64,000 bases of DNA from Albidovulum sp. bin36 (GCA_002238565.1 MPMP01000001.1:93224-157223), one strand, 5' to 3'. Shown: positions 45,596-55,759, counted from the first letter of the stretch. Notes: generated by a model not told the origin, from the letters alone. Translations and numbers: made by a program.

Positions 45596-46051
45596 TCAGG
45601 TCGAAGCCTTTTTCGTCCAGCCGCCGCCCTCCTCGCTCCAGTATTCAAGCGAACATCCTTGGTCTCTGAACGACTTCCATTGTGATCTTGCAATGCGAAC
45701 GACCTCGCTATCGCGAGATTCAAACACGACCGAAACTCTTATTTTCGTTTCAAGCTCCGCCGATGAAGTTGCCGCGCCGTCCAAAAGGACAAGCGTTTCC
45801 CTGGAATCCGGCTTTGCGCTCCCTGCCGTCAAGAGAATCGGCTGCAGCTCATCATGATCGCCGCCGGCAACGCCGTGAGGCAGAAAGTCATCTTCGGGCA
45901 CTTTCCAAAGGAAATCGTCAAGCCGTTCAATCCTATCCTGTTTCGTTCCCCTTACGAGAATCCGCCACCCCATTTCACGGGACTTGGCAAGGATCAGGCG
46001 AACGGCGAATTCATGCCCGCGATTGGTTTGATAGAATTTAACATCCGGCAT
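45596..46051 (-). CDS. holC: DNA polymerase III chi subunit
   Basis: A 151-residue HolC protein that links the clamp loader to single-strand-binding protein. FYQTNRGHEFAVRLILAKS at the start, FLPHGVAGGD in the middle (normally F-L-P-H) and QGCSLEYWSEEGGGW at the end fit the family in Alphaproteobacteria. Its ATG overlaps the pepA stop codon (TGATG), the order pepA-holC being widely conserved. Confidence 0.9.
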   Translation of the reverse strand: MPDVKFYQTNRGHEFAVRLILAKSREMGWRILVRGTKQDRIERLDDFLWKVPEDDFLPHGVAGGDHDELQPILLTAGSAKPDSRETLVLLDGAATSSAELETKIRVSVVFESRDSEVVRIARSQWKSFRDQGCSLEYWSEEGGGWTKKAST

Positions 46052-47523
46052 CAGGTTTCGAATTTGTTCCGGATCAATCTGTCAATGGTTCGAACGCCCC
46101 AGCCCGTGGCGCCGGCAGGCGCGAGGTCGGTAGACGATTTCGTAGATACGACGCCCGCGATATCGATGTGCGCCCACGGTACTCCCGACTTGACGAATCG
46201 CTTGAGAAACATGGCTGCCGTAACCGACCCGGCCGCGCGCCCCCCCACATTTTTCATGTCGGCGATTCGCGATTTCAACTGCATGCCGTAAGCCGCTCCC
46301 AACGGCATTCTCCAGGCGCCTTCTCCGGATTTTGAAGCGGCATCCAGCAATTCCTTGCAAAATTTGTCGTCATTCGAAAAAACACCCGCGTGCTCATGTC
46401 CAAGCGCTACGATGATTGCGCCCGTAAGCGTCGCGAAATCGACGATGCAAGTCGGCTCGTACTGCTGCTGCACGTGCCACAGGAGATCCGCGAGAACGAG
46501 GCGCCCTTCCGCATCGGTGTTGATGACTTCGATGGTGTCGCCCTTGAGCGACTTTACGACGTCGCCCGGTCTCTGCGCCTTTCCGTCCGGCATGTTTTCC
46601 ACCAGCCCGACGATCCCAACGACGTTTGACTTCGATTCCCGAAGCGCAATCGCCTTCATTATCCCGGCAACCGTTCCGGCTCCGCCCATGTCGAATGTCA
46701 TCTGCTCCATGCCGGCGGCCGGCTTAATGGAAATTCCGCCCGTATCGAAAACCACTCCTTTGCCAACCAGCGCCAGTGGCTGGCGGTCCGCGCCCTGCCA
46801 ACGCATAACTACGACCCGCGACGGACTATCCGACCCCTGCCCGACCCCGAGCAAGGCTCTCATTCCGATTCGGCCGAGTTCATCCTCATCGAGAACTTCG
46901 ACATCCACGCCGACCTCGCGCAGCTGCTCGAGGCGGGACGCAAATTCGAGCGTCGTCAAAACGTTCGAAGGTTCGCTGACCAAATCCCGGGCCAGGAAAA
47001 CGCCAACCGCGGCGGCGCGCAGCGGTAGAAATTTGCGCTCGATCGCGTCCGAATCGGCGACCATCGCGACAATGCTTCCCTTTGGGCGCCGCAAGCTTTT
47101 TCTGCTCGTCTTATGGTCGTCGAACTCATAGGCCCGCAATGTCAGCCCGTGGAGAATGTATTCGGCTTTGGCATGCCCGCCCAGCAATACGACCATGCCG
47201 CCCGGCCCGAGGGCGGAACCGAGCGCAGCTCCGGCTTTCATTGAATCATAGCTATTGGCGCCGTCCGGAAGTTTCACGGCGACAATTGATTCCGCGGCGG
47301 CGCCGGACGGATACGCCAGAGCTATCGAACGGCATTTTTCCAGCTGCTTGAACTCACGGCTGCCGCATAGTCGCGACAGCGAATTTCCTACCTTGCCATC
47401 GAGCTCCGACAAGGCTTGTCCCTTGATCCCGCTCGGCGGCACAATCACGCCGATCTTGCCCTCGAAGCCGGATGCCTCGGCTAGATTCCAAGCCTGAAAT
47501 TCTACTTTCGTTACTGCAGTCAT
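46051..47523 (-). CDS. pepA: leucyl (cytosol) aminopeptidase
   Basis: A hexameric M17 metallopeptidase that removes N-terminal residues, 490 residues. The catalytic C-terminal domain holds ALVGKGVVFDTGGISIKP, FDMGGAGTVAGIMKA and the family signature NTDAEGRLVLADLL, which provide the two-zinc site and catalytic Arg. The N-terminal domain is more variable. It is coupled to holC through overlapping stop and start codons and is divergent from lptF, a conserved arrangement in Proteobacteria. Confidence 0.96.
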   Translation of the reverse strand: MTAVTKVEFQAWNLAEASGFEGKIGVIVPPSGIKGQALSELDGKVGNSLSRLCGSREFKQLEKCRSIALAYPSGAAAESIVAVKLPDGANSYDSMKAGAALGSALGPGGMVVLLGGHAKAEYILHGLTLRAYEFDDHKTSRKSLRRPKGSIVAMVADSDAIERKFLPLRAAAVGVFLARDLVSEPSNVLTTLEFASRLEQLREVGVDVEVLDEDELGRIGMRALLGVGQGSDSPSRVVVMRWQGADRQPLALVGKGVVFDTGGISIKPAAGMEQMTFDMGGAGTVAGIMKAIALRESKSNVVGIVGLVENMPDGKAQRPGDVVKSLKGDTIEVINTDAEGRLVLADLLWHVQQQYEPTCIVDFATLTGAIIVALGHEHAGVFSNDDKFCKELLDAASKSGEGAWRMPLGAAYGMQLKSRIADMKNVGGRAAGSVTAAMFLKRFVKSGVPWAHIDIAGVVSTKSSTDLAPAGATGWGVRTIDRLIRNKFET

Positions 47524-47662
47524 CGCCGATGATTTCCTTTTTTCCGCTATAATCCGTCGAAATCCGTTCGCGAGGTTGATAATGACATTTTGTGTCCGAT
47601 GAAAGGTGCTATTGGCTTTGCCGTGAGCGGCGGCGCGCGGCCGGCAATGGAAAGGCGATCTA

Positions 47663-48796
47663 TTGCGGAGATTCGATTTTTACGTTTACGTTGATCTGCT
47701 GGGGCTATTCATGGCTTCGGCGCTGATCCTTTTCGCCTTGTCATGGACAAACACCATAGTACTGCAGCTCGAAAAGCTAATCGGCGGCATTCAGGATTGG
47801 GGATTGATTGCCAATTATGCAATTCAAATGATTCCCGAGGCGCTGCTTCCTATGATTCCTTTCGCCGCGTTTCTCTCGGCGGCGATTTTAGCTTCTAGAA
47901 TGCTCCGCCGCTGGGAGTTCGCTAATTTTGAGTTCGCCGGGGCGAGTCAATACAGATTAACTCTTCCATTCATTGTATTCGGATTCTGCATCGCCGCTTC
48001 CGTAGCTGCCATTTCCCACTATTTGCTGCCCGTTTGCCGAAGCAACATCGTTGATTTGGATCGTGTCGCCGCAGAGAATATTTCGTTCATTAGGTTCGCG
48101 GAAGGCCAGTTTTTCTTTCCGAAAAGCGGAGCGGCCGCATTCATCGGATCTATTTCCGAAGACGGCTTGGCAGAAAAAGTATTTGTCCATGATAGAGTGT
48201 CATACGATAAGGTAAGCGCATATTTCTCCGAAAGCGCCCGAATCGTTAAGGACGATTTCAAGCCTCACATTCTTATGGAAAACGGGCGAATCCTAAATTT
48301 GGACAAAGATGCCAAGACACTTTCCAACACGAAGTTCGACGCAATAAGACTAGGAATCGGCATGATTGCCGATAGCTCCAAAATCAACGCGCCGTCGGTT
48401 CGGAATTTAACGACGTTGGACCTCCTCGGAGCCAACGCCGAGTACCTTCGCAATGCTGGCATTCGGCGCGCATCCGTACAGGCGGAAATCCATTCTCGAG
48501 TCGCGGTGTCCCTGCTCTCGATCTTTCTGCCCTTGCTCGGAATGGCAACAATTTATTCGCATCGCCGCCTAAGCCTGAACAACGCTGTAAGCTGGATTTT
48601 ATCAATAGCGTATTTTGCGCTGATCTACATTACCTACACCTATGCGATATCCTTGGCCCATAGAAATGCCGAAGAAGTCGCCATTGTCTACATTCCGGCC
48701 GTCATGTCTTTGGGAATGTCGGCTTTGCTGCTATTCGCCGCGTGGAAAAAGCGGCTGCTCGGAAAAGTCTGGCAAATTGCGGTTGTCGGAAAATGA
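47663..48796 (+). CDS. lptF: LPS export permease LptF
   Basis: One of the two inner-membrane permeases that, with the LptB ATPase, extract lipopolysaccharide from the membrane. The 377-residue protein has six helices in the family pattern: one near the start (LLGLFMASALILFALSW), two at about 55-120, a periplasmic jellyroll at about 125-265, and three near the end. The start is TTG at 47663 with AAAGG 7 bases upstream. It heads the run lptF-lptG-lptD-surA-pdxA-rsmA. Confidence 0.92.
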   Translation: MRRFDFYVYVDLLGLFMASALILFALSWTNTIVLQLEKLIGGIQDWGLIANYAIQMIPEALLPMIPFAAFLSAAILASRMLRRWEFANFEFAGASQYRLTLPFIVFGFCIAASVAAISHYLLPVCRSNIVDLDRVAAENISFIRFAEGQFFFPKSGAAAFIGSISEDGLAEKVFVHDRVSYDKVSAYFSESARIVKDDFKPHILMENGRILNLDKDAKTLSNTKFDAIRLGIGMIADSSKINAPSVRNLTTLDLLGANAEYLRNAGIRRASVQAEIHSRVAVSLLSIFLPLLGMATIYSHRRLSLNNAVSWILSIAYFALIYITYTYAISLAHRNAEEVAIVYIPAVMSLGMSALLLFAAWKKRLLGKVWQIAVVGK

Positions 48797-49893
48797 TTCT
48801 GACACGTTATATCGCCAGCCGATTTTTCTTTTTCCTCATGATCGTAGTTCTGGGATTATGGGGAATATATTTCTGTCTAGCCTTGGCAACGATGCTGAAT
48901 CGATTTTTGCCGGCCGGAATCGGATTATTCGAAGCCGCCGAACTCGCCGCGCTGCGAATAGCTATCGACTTGTACACGCTTCTTCCGGTCGCTGTAGGAT
49001 TTAGCTCGTTTTTAATGTCTCTTTCTTTGTTCCGGTCGTCCGAAATGGTCGTCGTTCGAACGACTGGAGTTTCGGTTCCAATGGCTATGGCGGTTCCGGC
49101 CGGATGCGCATTTTTGTCCGGCATCGTATCTGTTACGCTGCTAAATCCACTGGTTGCGAATCTTACGGAACAGTTTCGTATTTCCGAAGGCCGGTTTGGT
49201 GCCACCCCGATGGTCAGCGACTGGATTCGCAGCGACGAGGTGGTTTTCGGAAATCCGGGCAAGAAGTCAAGATCGGTGATCCGCGCTACCCTTATTGACG
49301 AATCCACGTTCGAATTCAGTGATGCGGACATATTTCTATTTAATGGAGACGGTAGCTTGACGACCTGGATTTTTTCCGAATCCGCAAAACTGGATGATTC
49401 TCGCTGGCTACTTTCCCAGGCAAAAATCTGGCGGCTAGACTCGGAAAGCGCAAGTCCCGGAATTGCCGCTCAGACCTACGAGTTCTACGAACTGCCAACC
49501 GAAATCACTCGGGAAAATGTTAAAGACAGCTTATTTACGATTCGATTTGCGTCATTCTGGGTCGCTAAAGAATTAATCGACGAGCGCATGCGCGCAGGGT
49601 TCAATACCGTAAAACTGCAAATGAGCTACAGCGCTGAATTCGCAAAGCCGCTGCTGTTTGCCGCATTCGCGCTTGTCGGCGCCGCATTCACAACGAAACC
49701 GCCGCGACTGTCTTCTCTTGCCAATCGCTCTATTCTGGTTTCGGTCTGCATCTATAGCGTCCACCAATTCGGTTCGATCGCCAGAAACCTGGCGATTACC
49801 GAGAAAATTTCGCCGCTGCTCGCGTCATGGGCCCCCCCGATCGTTGCGCTGGCTCTCATCTTGACGTTTTTGCTTTATGCAGAGGACGGCTGA
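48793..49893 (+). CDS. lptG: LPS export permease LptG
   Basis: Partner of LptF, 366 residues with the same topology: MILTRYIASRFFFFLMIVVL at the N-terminus, a periplasmic jellyroll domain in the middle, and three terminal helices including FAAFALVGAAF. The ATG overlaps the lptF stop codon (ATGA), indicating coupled synthesis of the two permease halves in equal amounts. Confidence 0.92.
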   Translation: MILTRYIASRFFFFLMIVVLGLWGIYFCLALATMLNRFLPAGIGLFEAAELAALRIAIDLYTLLPVAVGFSSFLMSLSLFRSSEMVVVRTTGVSVPMAMAVPAGCAFLSGIVSVTLLNPLVANLTEQFRISEGRFGATPMVSDWIRSDEVVFGNPGKKSRSVIRATLIDESTFEFSDADIFLFNGDGSLTTWIFSESAKLDDSRWLLSQAKIWRLDSESASPGIAAQTYEFYELPTEITRENVKDSLFTIRFASFWVAKELIDERMRAGFNTVKLQMSYSAEFAKPLLFAAFALVGAAFTTKPPRLSSLANRSILVSVCIYSVHQFGSIARNLAITEKISPLLASWAPPIVALALILTFLLYAEDG

Positions 49894-51972
49894 ATGGGCG
49901 CGCGTTTATTAGCGGCGGCTTTCGCGTTGCTTTTTCTGTCTGCCGAGGCTTCGGCGCAGTCCGATCTCGCGCTATCGGCTGACAGCATTGAATTTTCAAA
50001 GGGGTTTTCCGTGGTCTCGGCTTCCGGGAACGTCGTTATGAAAGGGCCAGGTAGATACCTGCAAGCCGAATCAATAGTATTCGACAAATTAAAGGACGAA
50101 TTAGCCGTTATCGGTCCGCTGGAACTGGTCGCGGGCAATGAGTCCGTAATTCTCGCCGAATTCGCGGAATTGTCGCCGAACCTGCAGGAAGGCGTTTTGA
50201 GAGATGCGCGGATTCTACTAGGTCGACAATTTCAATTTACAACCAAGGAATTAATCAAAGACAAGGAAAAAATTGTGCTTCGCAACGCATTTGGATCAGC
50301 CTGCGCCATTTGCAAACCGGGCGAAACGCCGGCGTGGAGCATTGAAGCCGGGGCAGTTGAATCCGGCGATTCAACCGAGCGAATTGTTTTTAGAAACGCG
50401 ATATTGCGCGTTGTCGGCATACCTGTCGCATATTTGCCGTATCTAAGCGTTCCCGGTCCGGGCGTTAACCGCGCCGACGGACTTCTGCCGCCGGAATTGT
50501 TTGAATCCTCGATTGTCGGAACCGGTATCGTTTTGCCCTACTATAAGACGCTTGGCGACCACGCCGATCTAACTCTTGCGCCATTTTATTCGACAAAGGG
50601 CGGATCTGGCCTGCAATTTGAGAATCGCTACGCTACGTCGGCTGGAAATCTGGGATTCATAGGATCGCTCGGAAGCGGGCAAACTAGCGACCAAGACTAT
50701 AGGGCGTGGGTGTCCGCGCGAGGACGGTGGCAGCTAGACGAAGGCGTTGTTTTCAGCCACGTTAACGAGACCGTATCCGACAATACCTTTCTGCGCGATT
50801 TCGGGTACTCGCAAAAGGCAAGAATCGAAAATAGATTCGCGCTCGAGGTCGGAGATTCCAAAAGCCGCGCAACTGCGGACTTGCTGCATTTTCGGTCGCT
50901 CTTCGATCCGGATGCGAATAGAACCGTCCCTTACCTGGTCGGGCGCGCCTACTGGAATTCCCGGCTGGAGAACTCGCTATCGGGCGGCGTTGCCGATTTC
51001 GAACTATCCGCCACGGCGCTCCAAAGAAGACAGGGAACGGACAGGCTCGCGGCGGCAGCTCAATTCGGGTGGACGCGTTCCTGGAACGCGTCCGGAGGAT
51101 TAGAATTTTCGACGGAATTCGGCGGTACAGCGATTGCCTACAGTTTCGGCGGCGAATCGGACGGCTCGGAAATTCGCGCATATCCCTCGGCGAGCTTCAA
51201 AGCTCGCTGGCCATGGATAAAAAGGCGATCGTCCGGCTTCGAAACTTTTGAACCGGTGGCCCAGCTGGTCTGGACTCCCGATTCCATTTCGCCGATAGAC
51301 AACGAAGACAGCAATCTGATGGAGCTTGACGAAACGAATCTGTTCGCAGTCAATCGATTCGCGGGATACGATCAGTGGGAGACGGGGGCCAGGCTAAATC
51401 TTGGACTGGCTTACGGTCGCCATTCGCCCGGCTTAGGGCATCTCGAGCTGTACGCCGGACGCATTTTGCGCCAAGATCCCCCAAATGCTTCTTCGTCCGC
51501 CCTGGGATTGCGGAGTCGCGATTCCGACTACGTCGCCTCCTTCGACTACAAGGCCGCCCAATCATTTAGGTTCCGAAGCCGTTTCCTGGCCGACGACGCG
51601 CTGAAATTGTCTCGAGCCGAATACGGCGCGGAAACTAGCTACGGCGACCTGAAGGTCGATGGGTCGTATACATGGCTCGAATACAATTTTCCGATAGACG
51701 ATTCTGCATACGCGGAATTCTATTCCGTCAATGCGCAGTACGCGCTTTCCGAACGCTGGAACGCACTCGCGAAATGGCAGTACGACGGGGCCGAAAGATC
51801 TTCAATAAGCGAAGAAATCGGATTCAAATACCAAAGGGACTGCGCAGATTTCGAAGTAGCCTTGTCGCGCCGGTTCCAATCGTCAATTGACAAGCAACCC
51901 ATAACCTCAATAAAATTTAATTTCTCGCTGGGGCTTGGCGGTAGTAATTCCGCAGCAGCTTCTTGCGGATAA
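49894..51972 (+). CDS. lptD: LPS-assembly outer membrane protein LptD
   Basis: The outer-membrane translocon that inserts LPS. Signal peptide in residues 1-22 (LLAAAFALLFLSAEASAQS), an OstA-like periplasmic jellyroll at about 25-110 (DSIEFSKGFSVVSASGNVVM), and a C-terminal beta-barrel domain of more than 500 residues with alternating aromatic strands. Cysteines that may form the disulfide link occur early (SACAICKPG) and at the extreme C-terminus. It starts directly after the lptG stop. At 692 residues it is slightly short for the family but typical of Alphaproteobacteria. Confidence 0.92.
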   Translation: MGARLLAAAFALLFLSAEASAQSDLALSADSIEFSKGFSVVSASGNVVMKGPGRYLQAESIVFDKLKDELAVIGPLELVAGNESVILAEFAELSPNLQEGVLRDARILLGRQFQFTTKELIKDKEKIVLRNAFGSACAICKPGETPAWSIEAGAVESGDSTERIVFRNAILRVVGIPVAYLPYLSVPGPGVNRADGLLPPELFESSIVGTGIVLPYYKTLGDHADLTLAPFYSTKGGSGLQFENRYATSAGNLGFIGSLGSGQTSDQDYRAWVSARGRWQLDEGVVFSHVNETVSDNTFLRDFGYSQKARIENRFALEVGDSKSRATADLLHFRSLFDPDANRTVPYLVGRAYWNSRLENSLSGGVADFELSATALQRRQGTDRLAAAAQFGWTRSWNASGGLEFSTEFGGTAIAYSFGGESDGSEIRAYPSASFKARWPWIKRRSSGFETFEPVAQLVWTPDSISPIDNEDSNLMELDETNLFAVNRFAGYDQWETGARLNLGLAYGRHSPGLGHLELYAGRILRQDPPNASSSALGLRSRDSDYVASFDYKAAQSFRFRSRFLADDALKLSRAEYGAETSYGDLKVDGSYTWLEYNFPIDDSAYAEFYSVNAQYALSERWNALAKWQYDGAERSSISEEIGFKYQRDCADFEVALSRRFQSSIDKQPITSIKFNFSLGLGGSNSAAASCG

Positions 51973-53207
51973 TGTCAGGCAACAATCCAATGTCAAAAAT
52001 TCGATTTCTGCTCGCAATCGTCATTTGGGCCCTTCCGCTTCTTGCGCATTCGCAGAGCGACCGATTCGCGACCGCGATATCGGTGAACGGAATTCCGATT
52101 AGCAACTACGAGATTTCGCAAAGAGCGGTGATGCTAAAGGCGCTGTCGATCCGAGGGGATTTGAGAGAGCAGGCCGAAAGAGACTTGATCGACGATCGCC
52201 TTTACCTGTCGGAGGCCAGGCGTTTAGGCATTTTTCTGTCAGAGCAGGAAATCAGCGCCGGCATCGAGGAATATGCATCCAGGGCGAACATGTCGCCGGA
52301 AAGCTTTCTAGCCGAATTAACGTCCGAAGGAGTCGACCCGGAAACATTTCGCGCCTTCATCCAGGCGGGGCTTCTCTGGCGTCAAGTCGTCTCCGCGCTA
52401 TATTCAGGCAAAGTTACAAATATCACTCAAAACGAGATTGATTCGGCGCTTCAATTCGATCCGGGCGTCACGACTGAATTCGTATTGCTGTCGGAAATCG
52501 TGATTGTACTAGATCCCGATTTGGCGTCGGCGCAAAGAACGCTTGCAAGGCAGGTTTACGAATCCGCTCGCACGCTAAGTCAATTCCGCGAAGCGGCAAC
52601 GGCGGTCTCCCAGGCTCCTTCCAGGGTTCGGGGCGGAGATCTTGGCTGGCTGCCGATTTCAGCTTTGCCGCCAAGGCTTCAAGCGGCAGTACGGGCGGCC
52701 CCTTCGGGCGCGGCTATACCGCCCGTAGTATCCCAAAATCAAATCTACATTATATTCAAGCGCAGCACGCGAACGGAAAACCCGTTCCGCGACGCCGAAG
52801 CCATTGACTACGCTACGCTTCAAATTAGAACGAAATCGCGGAAGCGCTCCGATGCAGTCGCTATAGCGAACCAGATAATGGAACGCTCCCCAAACTGCAC
52901 TCAAATGCTTTTGGCAACGCAAAACTGGCCCAAGGGAGCCTTTAAAAGGCAAACATCCAAATTTGTAGAATTGGACGAACGCTACGCCGCGGAGATTTCC
53001 GTTCTCGACAATGCCGAATTCGCCATACTGCCGGGAAAAACGAATGGAGCGATCGAATTGCTGATGCTTTGCCGAAGAGTTTTCGGCCCGCAGGAAAGCA
53101 CGCAGGAGCGGGATGCCGTGTTTACCAGGCTCAGAGACAGGAAGCTGGAAGCCTACGCCCGGGTCCACCTCGAAAGGCTTCGCTCGAACGCCATAATAGA
53201 GCGTTGA
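51972..53207 (+). CDS. surA: SurA-type periplasmic chaperone/peptidyl-prolyl isomerase
   Basis: A 411-residue periplasmic protein with a signal peptide (about residues 7-28), a SurA N-terminal helical domain (SVNGIPISNYEISQRAVML) and one parvulin domain at about 170-270 (VRGGDLGWLPISALPPRLQ, close to the rotamase motif). It helps fold outer-membrane proteins such as LptD, which precedes it. The ATG at 51972 overlaps the lptD stop codon (TAATG); an ATG at 51990 is the alternative. Confidence 0.9.
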   Translation: MSGNNPMSKIRFLLAIVIWALPLLAHSQSDRFATAISVNGIPISNYEISQRAVMLKALSIRGDLREQAERDLIDDRLYLSEARRLGIFLSEQEISAGIEEYASRANMSPESFLAELTSEGVDPETFRAFIQAGLLWRQVVSALYSGKVTNITQNEIDSALQFDPGVTTEFVLLSEIVIVLDPDLASAQRTLARQVYESARTLSQFREAATAVSQAPSRVRGGDLGWLPISALPPRLQAAVRAAPSGAAIPPVVSQNQIYIIFKRSTRTENPFRDAEAIDYATLQIRTKSRKRSDAVAIANQIMERSPNCTQMLLATQNWPKGAFKRQTSKFVELDERYAAEISVLDNAEFAILPGKTNGAIELLMLCRRVFGPQESTQERDAVFTRLRDRKLEAYARVHLERLRSNAIIER

Positions 53208-54193
53208 ATCGCCCGGTAGCGCTGACCTGCGGCGACCCTGCGGGAATTGGCCCGGAGCTAGTATTCGAGGCGTGGAAGCGACTGCGCGGCTCGATGCCGT
53301 TTTTCGTTCTTTTCGACATCCGCTACTCCAGCCTTTTCGGCCGCGGCGCGACTGTCTGCGAAATAAGTTCTCCCGCCGATGCTTCGGCCGCGATGCCTCG
53401 GGGCATTCCGGTGATCGACCACGAATTCACGGTCGCGCCGCAGGCTGGACAGGCCGAGCCCAGGAACGCCTCGGCGATCATCGGCTCGATAGCGCGCGCA
53501 GCCGAATTCGCCCTTTCCGGAACCGCATCGTCCATTTGCACGGGTCCCGTCAGCAAGCTTCTGCTTCGCGCCGGAGCCGGCTTCGGATTCGGGGGCCAAA
53601 CCGAGTTTCTGGCCCAAATCTGCCGCGCCGAGTTTGTCGCAATGATGCTGGAATCGCCTCGGCTGCGCGTCATTCCCGCAACGCGCCACTGCTCAATTGC
53701 CGAGGTCCCGAGCCGATTGTCCCGCAGTCTGATCTGCTCTACCGTCGAAACAGCCCATGAATCGCTTCGCGCCGACTTCGGAATCGCGGATCCTAGGATA
53801 TCGGTTGCGGGGCTGAATCCGCACGCCGGAGAAGGCGGCATTCTAGGAGATGAAGAAGCGAGAATTATTCGCCCGGCTTTGGAACGGCTTCGAGACCAGG
53901 GCTTCCAGATCGACGGTCCCCTTTCCGCCGACGCGATGTTCCATGAGCAAGCGCGCCTTAAATTCGACGTCGCCATTTGCATGTATCACGATCAAGCGCT
54001 CATTCCGTTGAAGTCCCTCGACTTCTACCGGGGGGTCAATGTAACCTTGGGACTGCCTATCGTCAGGACATCGCCGGACCACGGAACGGCGTTTGACTTG
54101 GCCGGACGCGGCGTTGCGAACGCCGATAGCATGACTCGGGCGGTTCGCCTCGCCGCGCATATGGCGGCGGCCAGAAGGGCGGCCCGCCTTTGA
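53204..54193 (+). CDS. pdxA: 4-hydroxythreonine-4-phosphate dehydrogenase
   Basis: Catalyses a step of pyridoxal phosphate synthesis through the DXP-dependent pathway. The protein begins NRPVALTCGDPAGIGPEL and contains CTGPVSKLLLRAG, the metal ligands in ATRHCSIAEVP, DGPLSADAMFH and AICMYHDQALIPLKSL, and the conserved LPIVRTSPDHGTAFDLAG. The start is TTG at 53204, overlapping the surA stop (TTGA). 329 residues, normal size. The order surA-pdxA-rsmA is conserved in Proteobacteria. Confidence 0.94.
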   Translation: MNRPVALTCGDPAGIGPELVFEAWKRLRGSMPFFVLFDIRYSSLFGRGATVCEISSPADASAAMPRGIPVIDHEFTVAPQAGQAEPRNASAIIGSIARAAEFALSGTASSICTGPVSKLLLRAGAGFGFGGQTEFLAQICRAEFVAMMLESPRLRVIPATRHCSIAEVPSRLSRSLICSTVETAHESLRADFGIADPRISVAGLNPHAGEGGILGDEEARIIRPALERLRDQGFQIDGPLSADAMFHEQARLKFDVAICMYHDQALIPLKSLDFYRGVNVTLGLPIVRTSPDHGTAFDLAGRGVANADSMTRAVRLAAHMAAARRAARL

Positions 54194-55059
54194 AACTGGA
54201 AAGCTTGCCGCCGCTGCGGGAGGTTGTCGCCGCGCACGGCCTCCTTGCCCGAAGCTCGCTTGGACAGTCATTCATTTACGACCTGAATATCACGGACAAA
54301 ATTGCCCGGAATTGCGGCGACCTGCCGGGCTGCGATGTCCTGGAAATCGGCCCGGGGCCTGGCGGCTTGACGAGAAGTCTCCTATCGGCGGGAGCTCGAC
54401 GCGTGCTCTCAATAGAAAAGGACGCGCGATTCATCCCAGCGCTGGAAGAAATAGCGATCGCGTCGGGCGGGCGACTTTCCGTTCGGCACGGCGACGCGAT
54501 GGAATTCGACCTCGATGGCGAACTCGAGCCGCCGATAGTTATCGCCGCGAATCTGCCGTTCAATATTTCATCCCAATTGCTCGCCAAATGGCTTCGCCCG
54601 AATGTTTGGCCGCCTTTCTGGCAAAGCATGACGCTAATGTTTCAGCGCGAAGTTGCAGAGCGTATTCTGTCCTGCCCCGGCAACCGGACATACGGTCGAC
54701 TATCGGTTCTGGCTCAATTCCGCACGATTCCGCGGCTCGTCATGCACGTGCCGCCGACCGCGTTTGCGCCTCGCCCCAAAGTTAGCGCAAGCGTCGTAGG
54801 ATTCGTTCCTCGCACCCGTGAACCATTGGACGATACCGACCAACTAATGAAAGTCGTCGCTCTGGCATTCGGGCAAAGACGGAAAATGCTTCGGCGAAGC
54901 CTGTCCACGCTCGGACCCGGCATAGAAAACGCAATCCGGGAAAGCGGGCTTGATCCTGCGAGCCGAGCGGAAGATTTGTCAATCCAAGACTATTGCGCGC
55001 TTACCCGAAAAATCTTCACTGAACTCCGGTTAGAGCAAGAAGATTCACTTCACGACTGA
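54190..55059 (+). CDS. rsmA: 16S rRNA dimethyladenosine transferase
   Basis: Also called KsgA; it dimethylates two adenosines near the 3' end of 16S rRNA during 30S maturation. The SAM-binding motif VLEIGPGPGGLTRSLL is at about residues 50-65, the acidic SAM-ribose residue in VLSIEKDARFIP, and the catalytic N-L-P-F motif in AANLPFNISSQLL. C-terminal FGQRRKMLRRSL is typical. The start is TTG at 54190, overlapping the pdxA stop (TTGA). Its 3' end overlaps the convergent DUF4167 gene by 15 bases. Confidence 0.95.
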   Translation: MKLESLPPLREVVAAHGLLARSSLGQSFIYDLNITDKIARNCGDLPGCDVLEIGPGPGGLTRSLLSAGARRVLSIEKDARFIPALEEIAIASGGRLSVRHGDAMEFDLDGELEPPIVIAANLPFNISSQLLAKWLRPNVWPPFWQSMTLMFQREVAERILSCPGNRTYGRLSVLAQFRTIPRLVMHVPPTAFAPRPKVSASVVGFVPRTREPLDDTDQLMKVVALAFGQRRKMLRRSLSTLGPGIENAIRESGLDPASRAEDLSIQDYCALTRKIFTELRLEQEDSLHD

Positions 55060-55569
55060 AGCCTTGGTTTCCGTCTTCGAATTCGCCGCCGAATTGCCGG
55101 CGACGGAGTTGCTTCGCTTGCTCGTCGGATCGACGCCCTCGGGCGTGTCGACAAGCCCGCTACCGCGCGAATCGCTCACAGTCATCGAATTCTCCGCCGG
55201 CGCGGTTCTTTCGGGCGCAGTCCCTCCATTCCGAGAAGGCGCGTCCTGCCGCCTAGGTGCCGCGGATTGAGATTCCTTGAATTCGCGGCGCGCTTCGAGC
55301 TCAAGCTGGGCTTCGCTTAGAAGCCTTGCGTAATGCTCGGAGTGCTGGGCAAAATTTTCCGCCGCAATCCTATCGCCGCTTAGCGACGCATCACGGGACA
55401 GGGCTTGGTACTTTTCGATGATTTGCTGCGGCGTGCCGCGTATTTTTCCTTCGGGACCTGAACTCTCAAATACGCGATTCAATACATTCCCGACAGTACG
55501 CCGACTGCTTTTGCTACGAACACGCGCTTTATTGATTGCTCTCATGCGTTGATAATTTTTTTCTAGCAT
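55045..55569 (-). CDS. DUF4167 protein
   Basis: A 174-residue protein whose N-terminal half carries the DUF4167 core (NRVFESSGPEGKIRGTPQQI, RDASLSGDRIAAENFAQHSE) followed by a disordered Ser/Ala/Thr-rich tail. The family is alphaproteobacterial, basic at the N-terminus and of unknown function, and typically lies beside prmC and prfA as here. GGCGG precedes the ATG at 55569; an in-frame ATG at 55545 would also fit. Its last 15 bases overlap rsmA on the other strand. Confidence 0.85.
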   Translation of the reverse strand: MLEKNYQRMRAINKARVRSKSSRRTVGNVLNRVFESSGPEGKIRGTPQQIIEKYQALSRDASLSGDRIAAENFAQHSEHYARLLSEAQLELEARREFKESQSAAPRRQDAPSRNGGTAPERTAPAENSMTVSDSRGSGLVDTPEGVDPTSKRSNSVAGNSAANSKTETKASVVK

Positions 55570-55759
55570 TTTTTTCCGCCGGGATCATTGCAACGTTCGC
55601 ATATACCAAGCCCATTTTGTGCTGGCATTAAGGATTTCGCCGAATTATTCCCGATAATGTGGTATGCTCTTTTGCACCCACTGTTTGCGCAACACATCCA
55701 TGCGCCGCTAAACCGCCGAATCACGGTGAGTTGCAGCTTACGCAATTTGACAATTAACG

